Shown piece by piece: positions 11,772 through 25,065 of a DNA stretch of 64,000 bases (position 1 is its first letter; every line of letters starts with the position of its first letter). Made by a program: the position numbers and the translations under genes. The stretch comes from Chrysomallon squamiferum (taxonomy: Eukaryota > Mollusca > Gastropoda > Neomphalida > Peltospiridae): positions 7,043,727-7,107,726 of the forward strand of contig CM022671.1 of NCBI GenBank assembly GCA_012295275.1. The letters run 5' to 3'. The notes beneath the pieces are model-generated. The model was given only the letters and a program-made list of their open reading frames with translations. It searched no databases and had not been told where the DNA came from.

Positions 11772-12760
11772 CCCACAGGCAGTGAGAAGAAAACAGAACA
11801 GCTACCACCAGGATGGAACCAGAACAATGATGTCTATGTCCTGAAATATACTTCAACAGAGAACAATGAACATTTTGCTTTTAAAGCTGTGCTAGTTGAT
11901 AACACTTAGATAGTGAATTTTATGGTATTTTAATTATTACTTAAACAAATAATAGAAATACATAAATATACTTTCTATTTATAAGAAATAGAATTAGATG
12001 TTATGGAAATGATCTTGACAAATCTAATTTAGATTCATTAGTGGTTCTGCATTCATTCATTTCTTCTTCATCTTTTTTTTCAGGAATTTTTTAAATATAC
12101 TAATTTTCTGACTGTATTTGAAATTACGTGGCACCTTTCTAAAATAATAAATATGATTAAAGATAGCTACTAATGATTGAAAACAATGCTTGTGTTATTA
12201 TTAATGAATGTGAAAATAACTCTTAAAATTTTCAATACATTCAGTAAAAAAAATTGTTATTTCCTTCATTAGCAAAATAACATGTCTTTTGCACAGCACA
12301 TAAACTTCTGCCTTTCTTCTCTTTTTAATCCATCCTTTAGAATGGCAAATGTTATTATTTCTTTAAATCAATTTAATTTTTTTTTTTTTTTTTATTATTT
12401 TTTTTTTATACTGCTGAATCATTTTATTCATTCTTTCCAGCATAATTAATATCCAAACTCATATTAAAAATTATTATTTTTTAATTATTTTCAACTATAT
12501 TTTATCATTCTGTAAAAATGTTATCATTAAAGCATATTTATAACAAATATTCTTTATACTTCAGAGCTTTCAAAAATCTGTCAGAATTGTCAAAACGTTT
12601 TTCAAAGCAAAGATTATGAATGAATTCAGCCCTCCATCAACTCCAGGTCAGAGGTCAGAGACCAAGACAAGCCCAAGGAGAAAACTACCCTGGGGAGTGG
12701 GGACATGGGCGTGGTCAAAGGACAGAATGAAAGGCGAACAGTACTGCCATTTATAGTCAA
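11772..12760 (+). pseudogene. PSMF1: Relic of a PSMF1-like (PI31 proteasome regulator) gene
   Basis: An exon starts at 11772 after the acceptor 'ctgttttag' and reads 45 codons. It contains LPPGWNQNNDVYVLKY and FAFKAVLVDN, closely resembling the PI31 N-terminal domain (human LPAGWNNNKDLYVLRY, as remembered). Where family members continue to a donor, this frame meets TAG at 11907-11909; beyond it, five more family-like codons run to a donor at 11925. A second candidate exon starts at about 12565 after 'atacttcag', reads FKNLSELSK, and then continues family-like (KIMNEFSPPSTP) only in another frame. A possible third remnant near 11995-12045 is weak. PI31 binds the 20S proteasome and modulates its activity. 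Stop plus frameshift indicate a dead copy; sequence error is the alternative. The first exons were not found. Confidence 0.55.
12645..12657. promoter_or_regulatory. Perfect DR1 nuclear-receptor half-site pair
   Basis: AGGTCA-G-AGGTCA, the direct repeat with one-base spacer bound by HNF4, RXR and COUP-TF type receptors. It lies within the PSMF1-like relic and 1.6 kb upstream of THNSL1. Function is not shown. Confidence 0.25.
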
Positions 12761-14268
<1,508 letters not shown>

Positions 14269-14972
14269 ATGTTAACAATACATCTCGGGAAATTCGCTGG
14301 CTTTCGTCAAATAAAACGGTTGTTTCGTCGCTTTTTGCAAAGCAAAGCATCGGAAGGAAATTCGATTTTAAACAAGGTACGTTGAGCGAAAATGGCCGAT
14401 GCAAAGAGTCATGTCAACAGCTGTGCACTTCAAATGAGCCTGTTCGATACAGCACGTATTAAGCAACCTAGTTATTTTAACTATCTCTCTGGATAAACAG
14501 CAGCAGAGCTGAACATTTAAATCACCGGTCCTAGGCACGTTTCTCTGGTTTAAAAAATAACAATTATTATTATTATTATAAAACTTATTAATAGGTATTA
14601 GCAGTTCTGTTACCTTATTGTTTTAAAAAGTAATATACTGTTCACTGTAGATTTCGTTTAATTTTATTAACGTGTACAAATCTGGTTTTTTAAAATGTAA
14701 TAATAATAATAATAATAATAATAATCAATAAATCAGTGTTAAAGAGGGAGACACACACGCAAGAAGATCAAAGTTCAGTCAACAGCCTGTAACTAAATAC
14801 CATTCAAAATGACACAGGAAATTCGACGGCACGTTTTTCTGTTTATTCAGAGTCAATTTTATTTTTGTTTGTTTTTTACATCTGAACTGATTATGATGTT
14901 AGTTTACAACTGGTCTTTTGATGTTGTCAGGTGAGCGACTGGAAGTAAAAGGAATATGAATATATACATATG

Positions 14973-15069
<97 letters not shown>

Positions 15070-15240
15070 ATATTCTGAGAAATCGTTGGCTATGCTTCTA
15101 ATGCAAAAGCCTACATCTGCTCCTATTCTACAAAATCCATTTTAATTTAATGTATGTCATATTGTCAAATGAGAATGAAATATATAAATATTTACATGTA
15201 TATATTAATTTGTATTAGTTAGGTATGAATATATACATTT

Positions 15241-15275
<35 letters not shown>

Positions 15276-16982
15276 TTCATTCATTTATTTATTTAGTTTT
15301 TAAATTTTATTAGATGTTTGTTTGTAATTCAGGACAATATCATACTGATGGGATGTCCTGGTTCCGGCAAGACGACAACGAGCAAAGTTCTCGGAGAACT
15401 GCTGAGTAAACCCGTCGTTGACATTGACGATGATCACTTGGAACCTCTGTGGGGAATGTCTGTCGCAGAAAAGGTATTCATTTTTAATCTGTTGCAAATT
15501 TAACAGTTACTGATTACATATGCCATGTCTATTGCAAAAGAGACTTTTGTTTTAGAAATTTACCTTTCTTTAAATATCGATGAATGTATATATATACACA
15601 CACACACACACACATACACGCACATGTACATATATCCGTCCATTCATCCGTCATATATTTATTAGCTCCTTTCGCTTGGGACGTCGTTTTTCAAATTTGT
15701 TTGTGTAATGCAAAAGAACTAGTAAATACATGGCAGATGAATGAATGGATGGTGGAATGAACAAATGACGATAAACACATTTATGGAAATATTTTAATGA
15801 TTACTAGTTATTATTGTTGTTGTTGTTGTTGTTGCTGCTGCTGTTTTGGTTTTTAAAATTGATTACAAATATAATACAGCGCCATCAAGTGGGTGATAAA
15901 CAGTTCGTGGAAGAGGAAGGAAAAGCGCTTCTGCAGTTCAAAGGTCAAGGTTGCGTTGTGGCTTTGACGGGGTCAAACCCTCTACACAAAAAAGCCATGG
16001 AGCACATTTCTAAAACTGGAACAGTGTTCTTTATGGATGTTCCTCTCAGTGATATCATAAATCGACAGAGACGCATGAAGGTCGAGAGAATGGTGGGCTA
16101 CAAGCGCGGAATGAAGCTGGAAGACATCTTGAAATACAGGCAACAGTTTTACGAGCCATGTTATGACGTAAGAATCATCTGCGAAGAGAGACTTGCAGCT
16201 GCAGCTATTGCTCGACGAATCCAGACAGTTGTTAATAACCTTGCAGAGGTCAGAGGTTACGTGTCCACACGATCTGTCAGCAGACCTGAAGAACGGGTGA
16301 CTTTTCTGGACACTGTTTTATCAGGTACGGCTCCCGATGGCGGAATGTACGTTCCGGAAGCAGACATTCCGTCCTTCACAACGAGAGAACTCCACCGCCT
16401 CTTGGAAAACAATTACGCAGAAAGAGCGTTGAGAATTCTCGAAAAATGGATCGCACCGTTTGACTTGAAACCTCAGCGCTTGAGAGAGTTCTGTGAAAAG
16501 GCCTACACGAACAGAGTGTTCGATTACGCTGACACTGTTCCGGTGAATCATTTAGAGAAGAACCAATACGTTTTAGAGCTGTTCCATGGGCCCACGGCAT
16601 CGTTCAAAGACTTGGCTCTTCAGCTGATGGCCCAGTTCTTTCACCACGCCGTACAGCAGGCTGCAACGCACGGACCACAACACAAGTAGGTAGTCGTTAT
16701 GTTCGAGTGGATTAGTGGTCGCACAAACAGCCTGCATCACACTTGACACAAGCTTAGTTAACAATAAAATATGAGAATAGTTTTTTAACAAATTTGTCAG
16801 GATGCATGGACACTATCACTTTCCTTTTTAACTGCATCGTTACGTAGTCTACATAAAAAAAAAAAAAAAATGTGACATTATCCCTGTTAGACAAATAGAT
16901 ACCGCAGATTAACAAAGATTTGCTTAAGTACATTTTCATTTTTGTGAATAATATTCAATATCCATGCAAGTCCAAAAAAAAA

Positions 16983-17033
<51 letters not shown>

Positions 17034-18205
17034 TAATAACAAATAAATAAATAAATACAGCTAATGTAATTTTATCACAATTAATCCATTTATGATTTGT
17101 TTTAAATCGGAAGTATTCTTTCAGATATTTGATACTGGTGGCGACCTCTGGTGACACTGGGGGTGCGGTACTGGATGCTTTTAGTAGACATGCAGGTTAC
17201 TACTACTATTACAACAATAACTATCACGATAGCACAATTTCCACTGCCGCTGTGTTAATGGTACCACTATGACCGTGTTAATAATACTCACTTCTATTAT
17301 TACATACTTTTATTACTATATAATAATAATAATTATTATTATTATATTTTTATAATATTGGTCACAAGAAAGACTCACAAATACACCCAAATATTTAATG
17401 ATTATGTTTCTGTCACAAACGTTGACAAACGTTGGGATATATTTTACAGGAGACGGTGGAGTTGGCGTCGTTGTGTTCTATCCAGTGCACGGCGTCAGTG
17501 AACTACAACGACATCAAATGACGTCAATGACTGGGAAGAACATACACGTTATAGGTAAGTATTCATTTGTTGCGTAAATTTAACAATACACAATATTGTC
17601 GTTAACGAAATATAACACGATTTACCCAGCCTCAAATACTGACATGTACAATTTACAGATACCGTTCTAACCCGCACGAGTCGATAGTGTATCTGAACGT
17701 TTTAGCCAAATGTAACATCTGTATGTACATACATCAGGTGATTTTATGCCATGTGTTTATATCCTTAAAGAAAACAATTTCTTTGTATCGTACAAGTAGA
17801 TTGTATGTGCTTATGTATTTCCAACAACATACATGCACGCCTATAATTATACATAAATACAAAAATTATGTCATCGATACACTGGAAAATAAAAACAATA
17901 CCAATACCTGGATGTGTTTTATATATTTTTTTTTTACATTAGGAGTGGAAGGAGACTTTGACTTCTGCCAGTCCTCGATTAAGCAAATATTCAATGACAG
18001 TAGCTTCACAGAAAATCTGCTTTCCAAACACAACTGCAAATTAAGGTACGACACAGAAAGTGGTTTCCTCTAGAGTGAATACATTTTCAAATTAATGCCT
18101 ATCCAAATCAAAATGTGTTGATTATGGTCGTTATTAAGTATTAATTATTGGTTAGAAGACCCGATTTGAAAACTGAAAATAATTTTGGATTTTATTTTTA
18201 TCTAG

Positions 18206-18271
<66 letters not shown>

Positions 18272-18464
18272 TAACGATGGTAGCACTGGTTTACGTAATG
18301 TTAAAATTAATTCTGATAGCAAGGAGAGAAATCGGCAGCATCCATGTGAAATTAAACAGTGATATCGTGAGTCTATCCATGTGCGATATAAAATCATGTA
18401 TATTGTCAACGGAACTTTACACGTTATCCTTTAAGATAGGCATGAACAAGTATGAATTTTTATT

Positions 18465-18521
<57 letters not shown>

Positions 18522-19971
18522 TTCTATCTTCTCTAGTGCTGCCAATTCTCTGAACTGGAGCAGACTGTTACCTCAAGTGGTCTATCACATTTCCGGTTAC
18601 CTTGACCTTGTAAAGGGAGGCGTTATTGACCATGGTGACCCGATAGACATCTGCATTCCGACGGGAAACTTTGGAAACATCCTTGCAGCTTTCTATGCCA
18701 AGGTAAATTGAGCCCGTGATGCTTTGGTGTTTATAGTTTTATCTGTTTGTGTTTTTGAAATAGAAAGGTTACAATACAAAATAATTTGCTTTTCTAGAAT
18801 GTTATTAATGTCAAATATGATCTTTGTATATTTCCAGATGTTGCCTGAAAATGTTTTGTTTGTTGGGGTTTTTTTTGGGGTTTTTTTTTAAATCGTTCTT
18901 CCATTATGTGGGCTATTTTCATAGAGTGATGTCATAAAAGGAAGAAAATGGCGATCTGCCTACTTACTTACCTCACTCTGCTTCAGTTTCTTTCTTCTTC
19001 CATTTCTTTCTTTCTTTCTTCTTCTTCTTCTTCTTCTTCTTCTTCTTCTTCTTCTTCTTTCTTCAGTATCTCAATCTGAATCATCTTAATGTACCTAAAA
19101 CAACGCAATCCAGTGTACAAAATATTTTTCATAATTTCATTAAAAGAAAATGGGGTTGCCTGTTCGCTACCTGATTTGCGCTTCCAACGCCAACAACGTC
19201 GTCACCGAGTTCCTCCAGTCAGGACAGTACGATCTCCGTGGTCGTCAGATACATCGCACGATGTCGCCAGCCATCGACATACTCAAGTCCTCGAATCTGG
19301 AACGTCTGCTGTATTACCTGCATGGCAACGACGGCAGCAATGTGAAGAAACTGTACGAATCTTTGGAGTCAAACCAAAACTTTCAAATTGTAGAGTCGGT
19401 GAGAATTCTTTAATTTATTAAGTCTGTTTACGAGAATTAGTAAGCATTAATATTCATATTTAAATATAAAATGACAAAAAATGATGTTGTTGCTATTTTG
19501 GTGCGTTTTGTTGCAAGGTGCTAGTGCCAAAAAGTGATATAACAATTTACAAAGGTAAATATTAATATTCTACAATAAGCTGATGTCAGTAACAGTGTCA
19601 CTACAGTATATGGCCATTCTTGTATTTCCATTGATTGCTAATGAACACTGCTAGAAAGGAGAAGAGTTGTGAAATTTTAGAAAACAGTTCGAAATTACTT
19701 TCAACAGTAATTATTCCCGTGACAAACCGCGTTTAATTTACAGAACAAATATTTACATTATGTTATGTTTTACAGACCAATTTCTTCATTTCTCTAAGTT
19801 TAGACTACGTAAACATTTAGCTGAACATTTTAATTCACAGATAATGGATGAAGTATTTTCTGTTTTCCAAGCTGGCTCTTGTACTGAACGTGAATGTCGA
19901 CAGACTGTTGTAAACACATTCAAGAAAACAGGTCTGTATGTGTTACAGTGCGAGTGTGTTTGTGTGTGTGA

Positions 19972-20021
<50 letters not shown>

Positions 20022-20864
20022 ATGTTTAATTGCAGCACAATTCTGGTATGGACAAAACCTTTAATTCTGAAGCTGTTGGTTTAAAGTAAATGCTTACAAA
20101 AAAAAAAAAAAAAAAAAAAAATGACGATATTATGATCAACAATGTAGACAAGAATAATAAGACAGACAAAAACAACGGCTATACTGATTACATCTAAATA
20201 CTAAACTTTAATTTTTAACGAAAATGTCGAAATGTACATATTATGTCTGTACTGCAAGCTCTACACACGGACGTGAAATATGACGGACTGGAGTGAAAAC
20301 TTTCTTACATAAACGTTCAATTGTCTATAAAATATAAAGCTACAACAAAAAACAATAAAAAAAAAAAAAAATAATTAAAAATAAAGTTTTTAAAAATTAA
20401 GAAATACTATTTTCGTATTTGTTTAAAATGAGTTTACGTCAGATTTATTGTCATCATCATCTTCGTTGTCAGTGTTATTTCTGTTATCATTTTGACTGTT
20501 CTTGTAAGAGCAGCAACGAACGTAATAAAGCTCTGTAGAACGTTTGTTTCGTTTAAAGGTTTGCAGGCTCAGTCCTCTTCACTTTTTCATTGGGTTGTAT
20601 CTTCAAATACCACACAACTGATTATTAAAGAACGTGATGTAAAAAATCATTTGCTTCAGGAAAAGAAAATGATGCATTATGAACACTAAACAGAATTTAT
20701 TTATTTATTTATTTTTTTTTTTTTTTTTTTTTTTTTGTGTATATCATATGTATATACACTGTGAGGGTATAGGTGTGTATGTGTTTTCTTAACTGCAAAT
20801 CATTCAGCATGTATCTAGTTTGTTCTCGTGTAAGACAATAAGAACATTAAAAATTCGGCCTTTC

Positions 20865-20934
<70 letters not shown>

Positions 20935-21315
20935 TGATCACCACTGTCTTCGTTACGTTTTTTTTAATTTATTTTTTAATTTATTTTTCCAGGTTACATA
21001 CTGGATCCTCACACAGCCGTTGCTAAATTTGTGGCAGATCAGTTCAGTAATGGTGAGGTTCCTGTTCTCATAGCCGGAACGGCACATTTTGCCAAATTCG
21101 CTGACGGGGTGCTGCCATTGTTAAACCGTGACCTCAAGACCAACCTTCCGGTTCCGGAACTCATCCAAAGAGCGACCATGTCGCACTCGCAGCCTCCAAT
21201 GAATTCTGGTCTAGCAGCAATGGCGCACAAGCACGTGACGCACACGTCAGTGTGTGAAGCAAAACGAGACGACATCATGAAACATATCAGTAACATTGCA
21301 AGCACATTAGTCTGA
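14269..21315 (+). CDS. THNSL1: Threonine synthase-like 1 (shikimate-kinase-like plus threonine-synthase-like)
   Basis: Ten exons: 14269-14376, 15333-15473, 15880-16685, 17125-17195, 17450-17554, 17943-18045, 18537-18702, 19147-19398, 19799-19931, 20993-21315. Frames join without a break to 735 aa, close to the roughly 743 aa of vertebrate THNSL1. Residues 1-36 are rich in Arg/Lys without acidic residues except one Glu, a good mitochondrial presequence. Residues 37-240 are shikimate-kinase-like: P-loop GCPGSGKT at 43-50 and DIDDD at 66-70. The rest is a fold-type II PLP enzyme like threonine synthase: FHGPTASFKD with the PLP lysine at about 326, TSGDTG at 359-364, PTGNFG at 486-491. Animals do not make threonine, so its reaction is uncertain; a phospho-lyase role is known only for the paralogue THNSL2. 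Exon 9's start was chosen by frame, after 'tctctaag'. Confidence 0.95.
14974..15066. repeat. GA microsatellite in THNSL1 intron 1
   Basis: About 46 uninterrupted GA units. Confidence 0.97.
18205..18271. repeat. ATT microsatellite in THNSL1 intron 6
   Basis: About 22 ATT units. A second run of about 15 units at 18477-18521 sits just before the exon-7 acceptor. Poly-Tyr/Leu/Asn frames here are artefacts. Confidence 0.95.
19010..19060. repeat. TTC microsatellite in THNSL1 intron 7
   Basis: TTTC followed by about 12 TTC units. Confidence 0.95.
19974..20017. repeat. TG microsatellite in THNSL1 intron 9
   Basis: About 20 TG units a few tens of bases after the exon-9 donor at 19932. Confidence 0.95.
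20868..20933. repeat. AAT microsatellite in THNSL1 intron 9
   Basis: About 21 AAT units, 60 bp upstream of the exon-10 acceptor. Confidence 0.95.
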
Positions 21316-21504
21316 GCAGAGTTTTGTCTGGATTTTGAAATACAAGAGATATTTTAGTATAAAATTATATATATATTTAGCTAATGAATATTACATTATG
21401 AGTGAACGCGGAAAAAAAAATTAAAAACAAATTTAAATCACATCGAACTATTTAATATACATATGCTGTTAATGTGGCCTTCTTCTGTTATTGAGTAAAT
21501 CATA

Positions 21505-21510
21505 AATAAA
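21505..21510 (+). promoter_or_regulatory. THNSL1: Polyadenylation signal AATAAA of THNSL1
   Basis: First canonical AATAAA after the stop at 21313-21315, implying a 3' UTR of about 210 nt. Confidence 0.55.
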
Positions 21511-21789
21511 ATAGAATTGAAGTAAATTCGGAGTTAGAGGCCGTGCTGTCTGTTCACCTGCACGTTCACCAAATGCAGTACAAGAATGTCGTAAATCAGT
21601 GCTATACATATCAGTCGAACATAGCACTGTAATGCAAGATATCTACGGATTGTAACAGACGCGCACATTGTATTAATTATCTCGAAAAGATAAACAGTAA
21701 TGTAAGGTGAGGAGAATAGTGTCAAATCAGTTCAAAGAAGACAGAGCGAGATGCACACTCCAAGAAAAAGAAATGATAATAATAATTAA

Positions 21790-21841
<52 letters not shown>

Positions 21842-22020
21842 TATATATATATTAAATTAAAAAAAATATATAAAAATATATATATATATATATTATATAT
21901 TATATTATATTTTATTTAGTATAAAAATAAATATAAATAAATAATTAAACATTTTTTGAAAAATTAGGTGGGTATTTTTTCTTTTTCTTTTATTTGAATA
22001 TCAGTCTTATCGTTTTGTTA

Positions 22021-22083
<63 letters not shown>

Positions 22084-22107
22084 TATTAGTTGTTATTGCA
22101 GTTATTC

Positions 22108-22176
<69 letters not shown>

Positions 22177-24339
22177 AGCTTTTAATTTATACCTGGCTAG
22201 TCAGCTTTTCTTAAGAATACAATTCGAAAATACAGCACAACAGACTAAAAATAGATTCCTTATGAATGTGAGAGGCTGTGTAAAGACGTCATAAGTCTAA
22301 GTACATGTGAACCGTTTCAAGTATCTGTTCCCCCGCTAGAAGGTACGAAACGTCTGGAAAATTCGACCGGACACGGCTATGATTAAACGTAATCCATATA
22401 CATATTTGTCTGTCGTTTCATTATTATTACAAATTATTTGTTACTTGAGTGGATAATTTTATCATTTTGGTAACAATGGTGGTAATTTTAACTATTAAAA
22501 TTATCTATATTATATATAACATTTATCTGTTTATTATAATTATAAATAATTTATTACTAGCTGCTAATATTATCACTTGCTGTTACAACCAATAGTGGTA
22601 ATAGTAACAGCAGCAATAGTAGTAGTATAATAGAAGTAGTAATAATCGTATTAGTAGTGTTATTAATAATCTTAGCGTTATAATTAACTAAATGACAAAT
22701 GTCACGTCTGCTTCCACACGATAGAGACTCCTATATGGAAGGTGTGTAAATTTATACCTAAACAGTCATTCAAAAACGATGTAAGGCTAAAAATAACCCA
22801 AAGGAAAATAAACTAACTTTAGTAGTAGCAGTAGATATCGTTCTTAATTTGTTTTAAGAAAGAAAGGCAAGATAGTTTCTTTTTTCACAAACCATTATCT
22901 CGTAGCATTTTTTTTTTTTTTAATAGCTATTGTCACGTGAACATAACCCCCGTGATTTTTGGCAGTTTACCCTGTAGCCGTATATTTTATTACATGATGC
23001 AATACACGAATAGGGGAATGTCTTGAATACTTATTTAAATGTTTTGCACCTATCCTTAAAATGACTAAGTGAAAATGCCTAAACGTAGACATAACCCAAT
23101 GTCACCAGATGTTCTATATTTAGATAGCATTTCTGTATTCAAGCAATTTTTTACTTGTAACGATAAATGTCCTGTTTTCAGACTTGTCACTAAAATGTAC
23201 TAGCAGCTGTTATAAAAACAAACATTAATCTTTACTAAAAATAATTTTATTTTATTCATATATATATACATACAACTCATACACATAAACTCACGCAAAC
23301 GCATACATTCATTCATAAAAATAAAAATAAATTGTTCCGTTAGTTTATACGCGTTACTTAATTGACTAAATTAGTACATATGCCGTATATGGAATATTGG
23401 TTGTAAAGTCGTAGTTGTTTGAATCGCATGACCAAACAAGATCATCTAAGTGGTTGAGTAATTTTGTAAGAATTGCCAACAAGGACACGTGTCTTTGTTG
23501 ATAAACAGTCCATTACGGAGTATGGTATGTTTAACTTAACCCAGAAATATCCAATGAAATCGGTTGTGACAAACCGAAAATCAGGCCACAATTCTATGGC
23601 ATGATATAATCCAAACCGCTATTTATAGTAGAAACGGTAAATATAAGCAGTCATTTGTTTTCATCAGTAACATTATGGTAAGCTAAGTTTTATTATGAAA
23701 TAATTGATTAATACATCAAATTTATTTTCGTAAAAAAAAACTGTTGTTAATTTAACTGGTTATATCTGATATATATATATATTCATTTGACACCTCTCTA
23801 TTGACGAATAGAATATAGTATTGAAGTAAACGTAACACACTGAACAAGATCTACCTCAACATATATTTGTTCACAACGCGTATTACAGGGAAATTTGTTT
23901 AGCAGGTATGTATAACTTATATCAGCTGGATAATATTATCAGCGACATTTTAATTAAACTACATAAATGTGTCACTGAACATTTGCAGTAAACTGTAATC
24001 AGTACTCTGAACTGTGAATACTAATCTGTAATCAAATGTCTACTGACTACTGTCTACATAGATTATAATTCAAGTTACATCAGATTTATTTAGTACCGAC
24101 ATATGAAATAGCTAATATTTTCGGATTGTATGTAATACATATATGATGCAAATGGTTTGGTCCCTAGTATTTATAAAATTAAACTTTAAAACATATAAAC
24201 TAATTTTGGGGGTCTATCCCTTATGTTGTTAGAGGTGTCACGCCCAGGGGCAAGTAACTCTAATTACGTACATTGACAGAAGACGGTCATGTTTTATTAC
24301 GATTACTAAATTACGTAACGATTGTAATATTTCATCATA

Positions 24340-24372
<33 letters not shown>

Positions 24373-25046
24373 ATGAGCCTTTTGCCTAAATCACGGAACC
24401 GGAAAGTAAAAATTGATACTGAACATTGTAGATTAATTTCCAATGTAATTTTGATCATGTTAATAATAATTTAAAAAAGAAAGAAAATGACGATTAAAAA
24501 ATATTTAAATGAAGGTGTAAATGATTAGTTTTACTTTTATTTTAATTTCTTCACATCGTGAATGATGAAACAAAAATATGTTAATAAAGCATAATTTCAT
24601 TTAAACCTGTTAAGTTTCCCACCAAGACATGATATTGATAGTCTGCCATTAATGTTGCTTTTAAACATACTTCATTTCAATTTCTGCATATAACAAATTG
24701 GTGTTCCATAATGAAAAATGTGATCTACAGTAGATTTGTGTAAAGTCCATTTTTAGGTGCTGCCAAAATAATGGTTGAGGAGCTATAATTGCCATATGTT
24801 TATAAATGATTATAACTTCACTGTATAATTTATTGTCACTGTATTTCTATGATTAGCATCAAATTTAACTTACAAGATGCCAGCCATCAAAATTATTTGA
24901 AAAAAAGGCACTAAACAACATGTATTTACATGTCTATACACACACACACACACACACATATTTTATGATGTATAAGTGAAGAGAACATGGAAACCATGAA
25001 AGTCATGAGGATTATGATTTATTGATTTATTTATTTAATGTTTCAG
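21511..25046. other. Intergenic region between THNSL1 and PNPLA8
   Basis: Holds a TA-rich tract at 21793-21905, two ATT microsatellites at about 22018-22079 and 22110-22174, another ATT run at 24344-24371, and a CA run at 24940-24958. A possible noncoding first exon of PNPLA8 ends at 'catcagtaacattatg' before GTAAGC near 23672; this is unproved. No coding exon was seen. Confidence 0.45.
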
Positions 25047-25065
25047 AATTAATTATATCCTTGCC

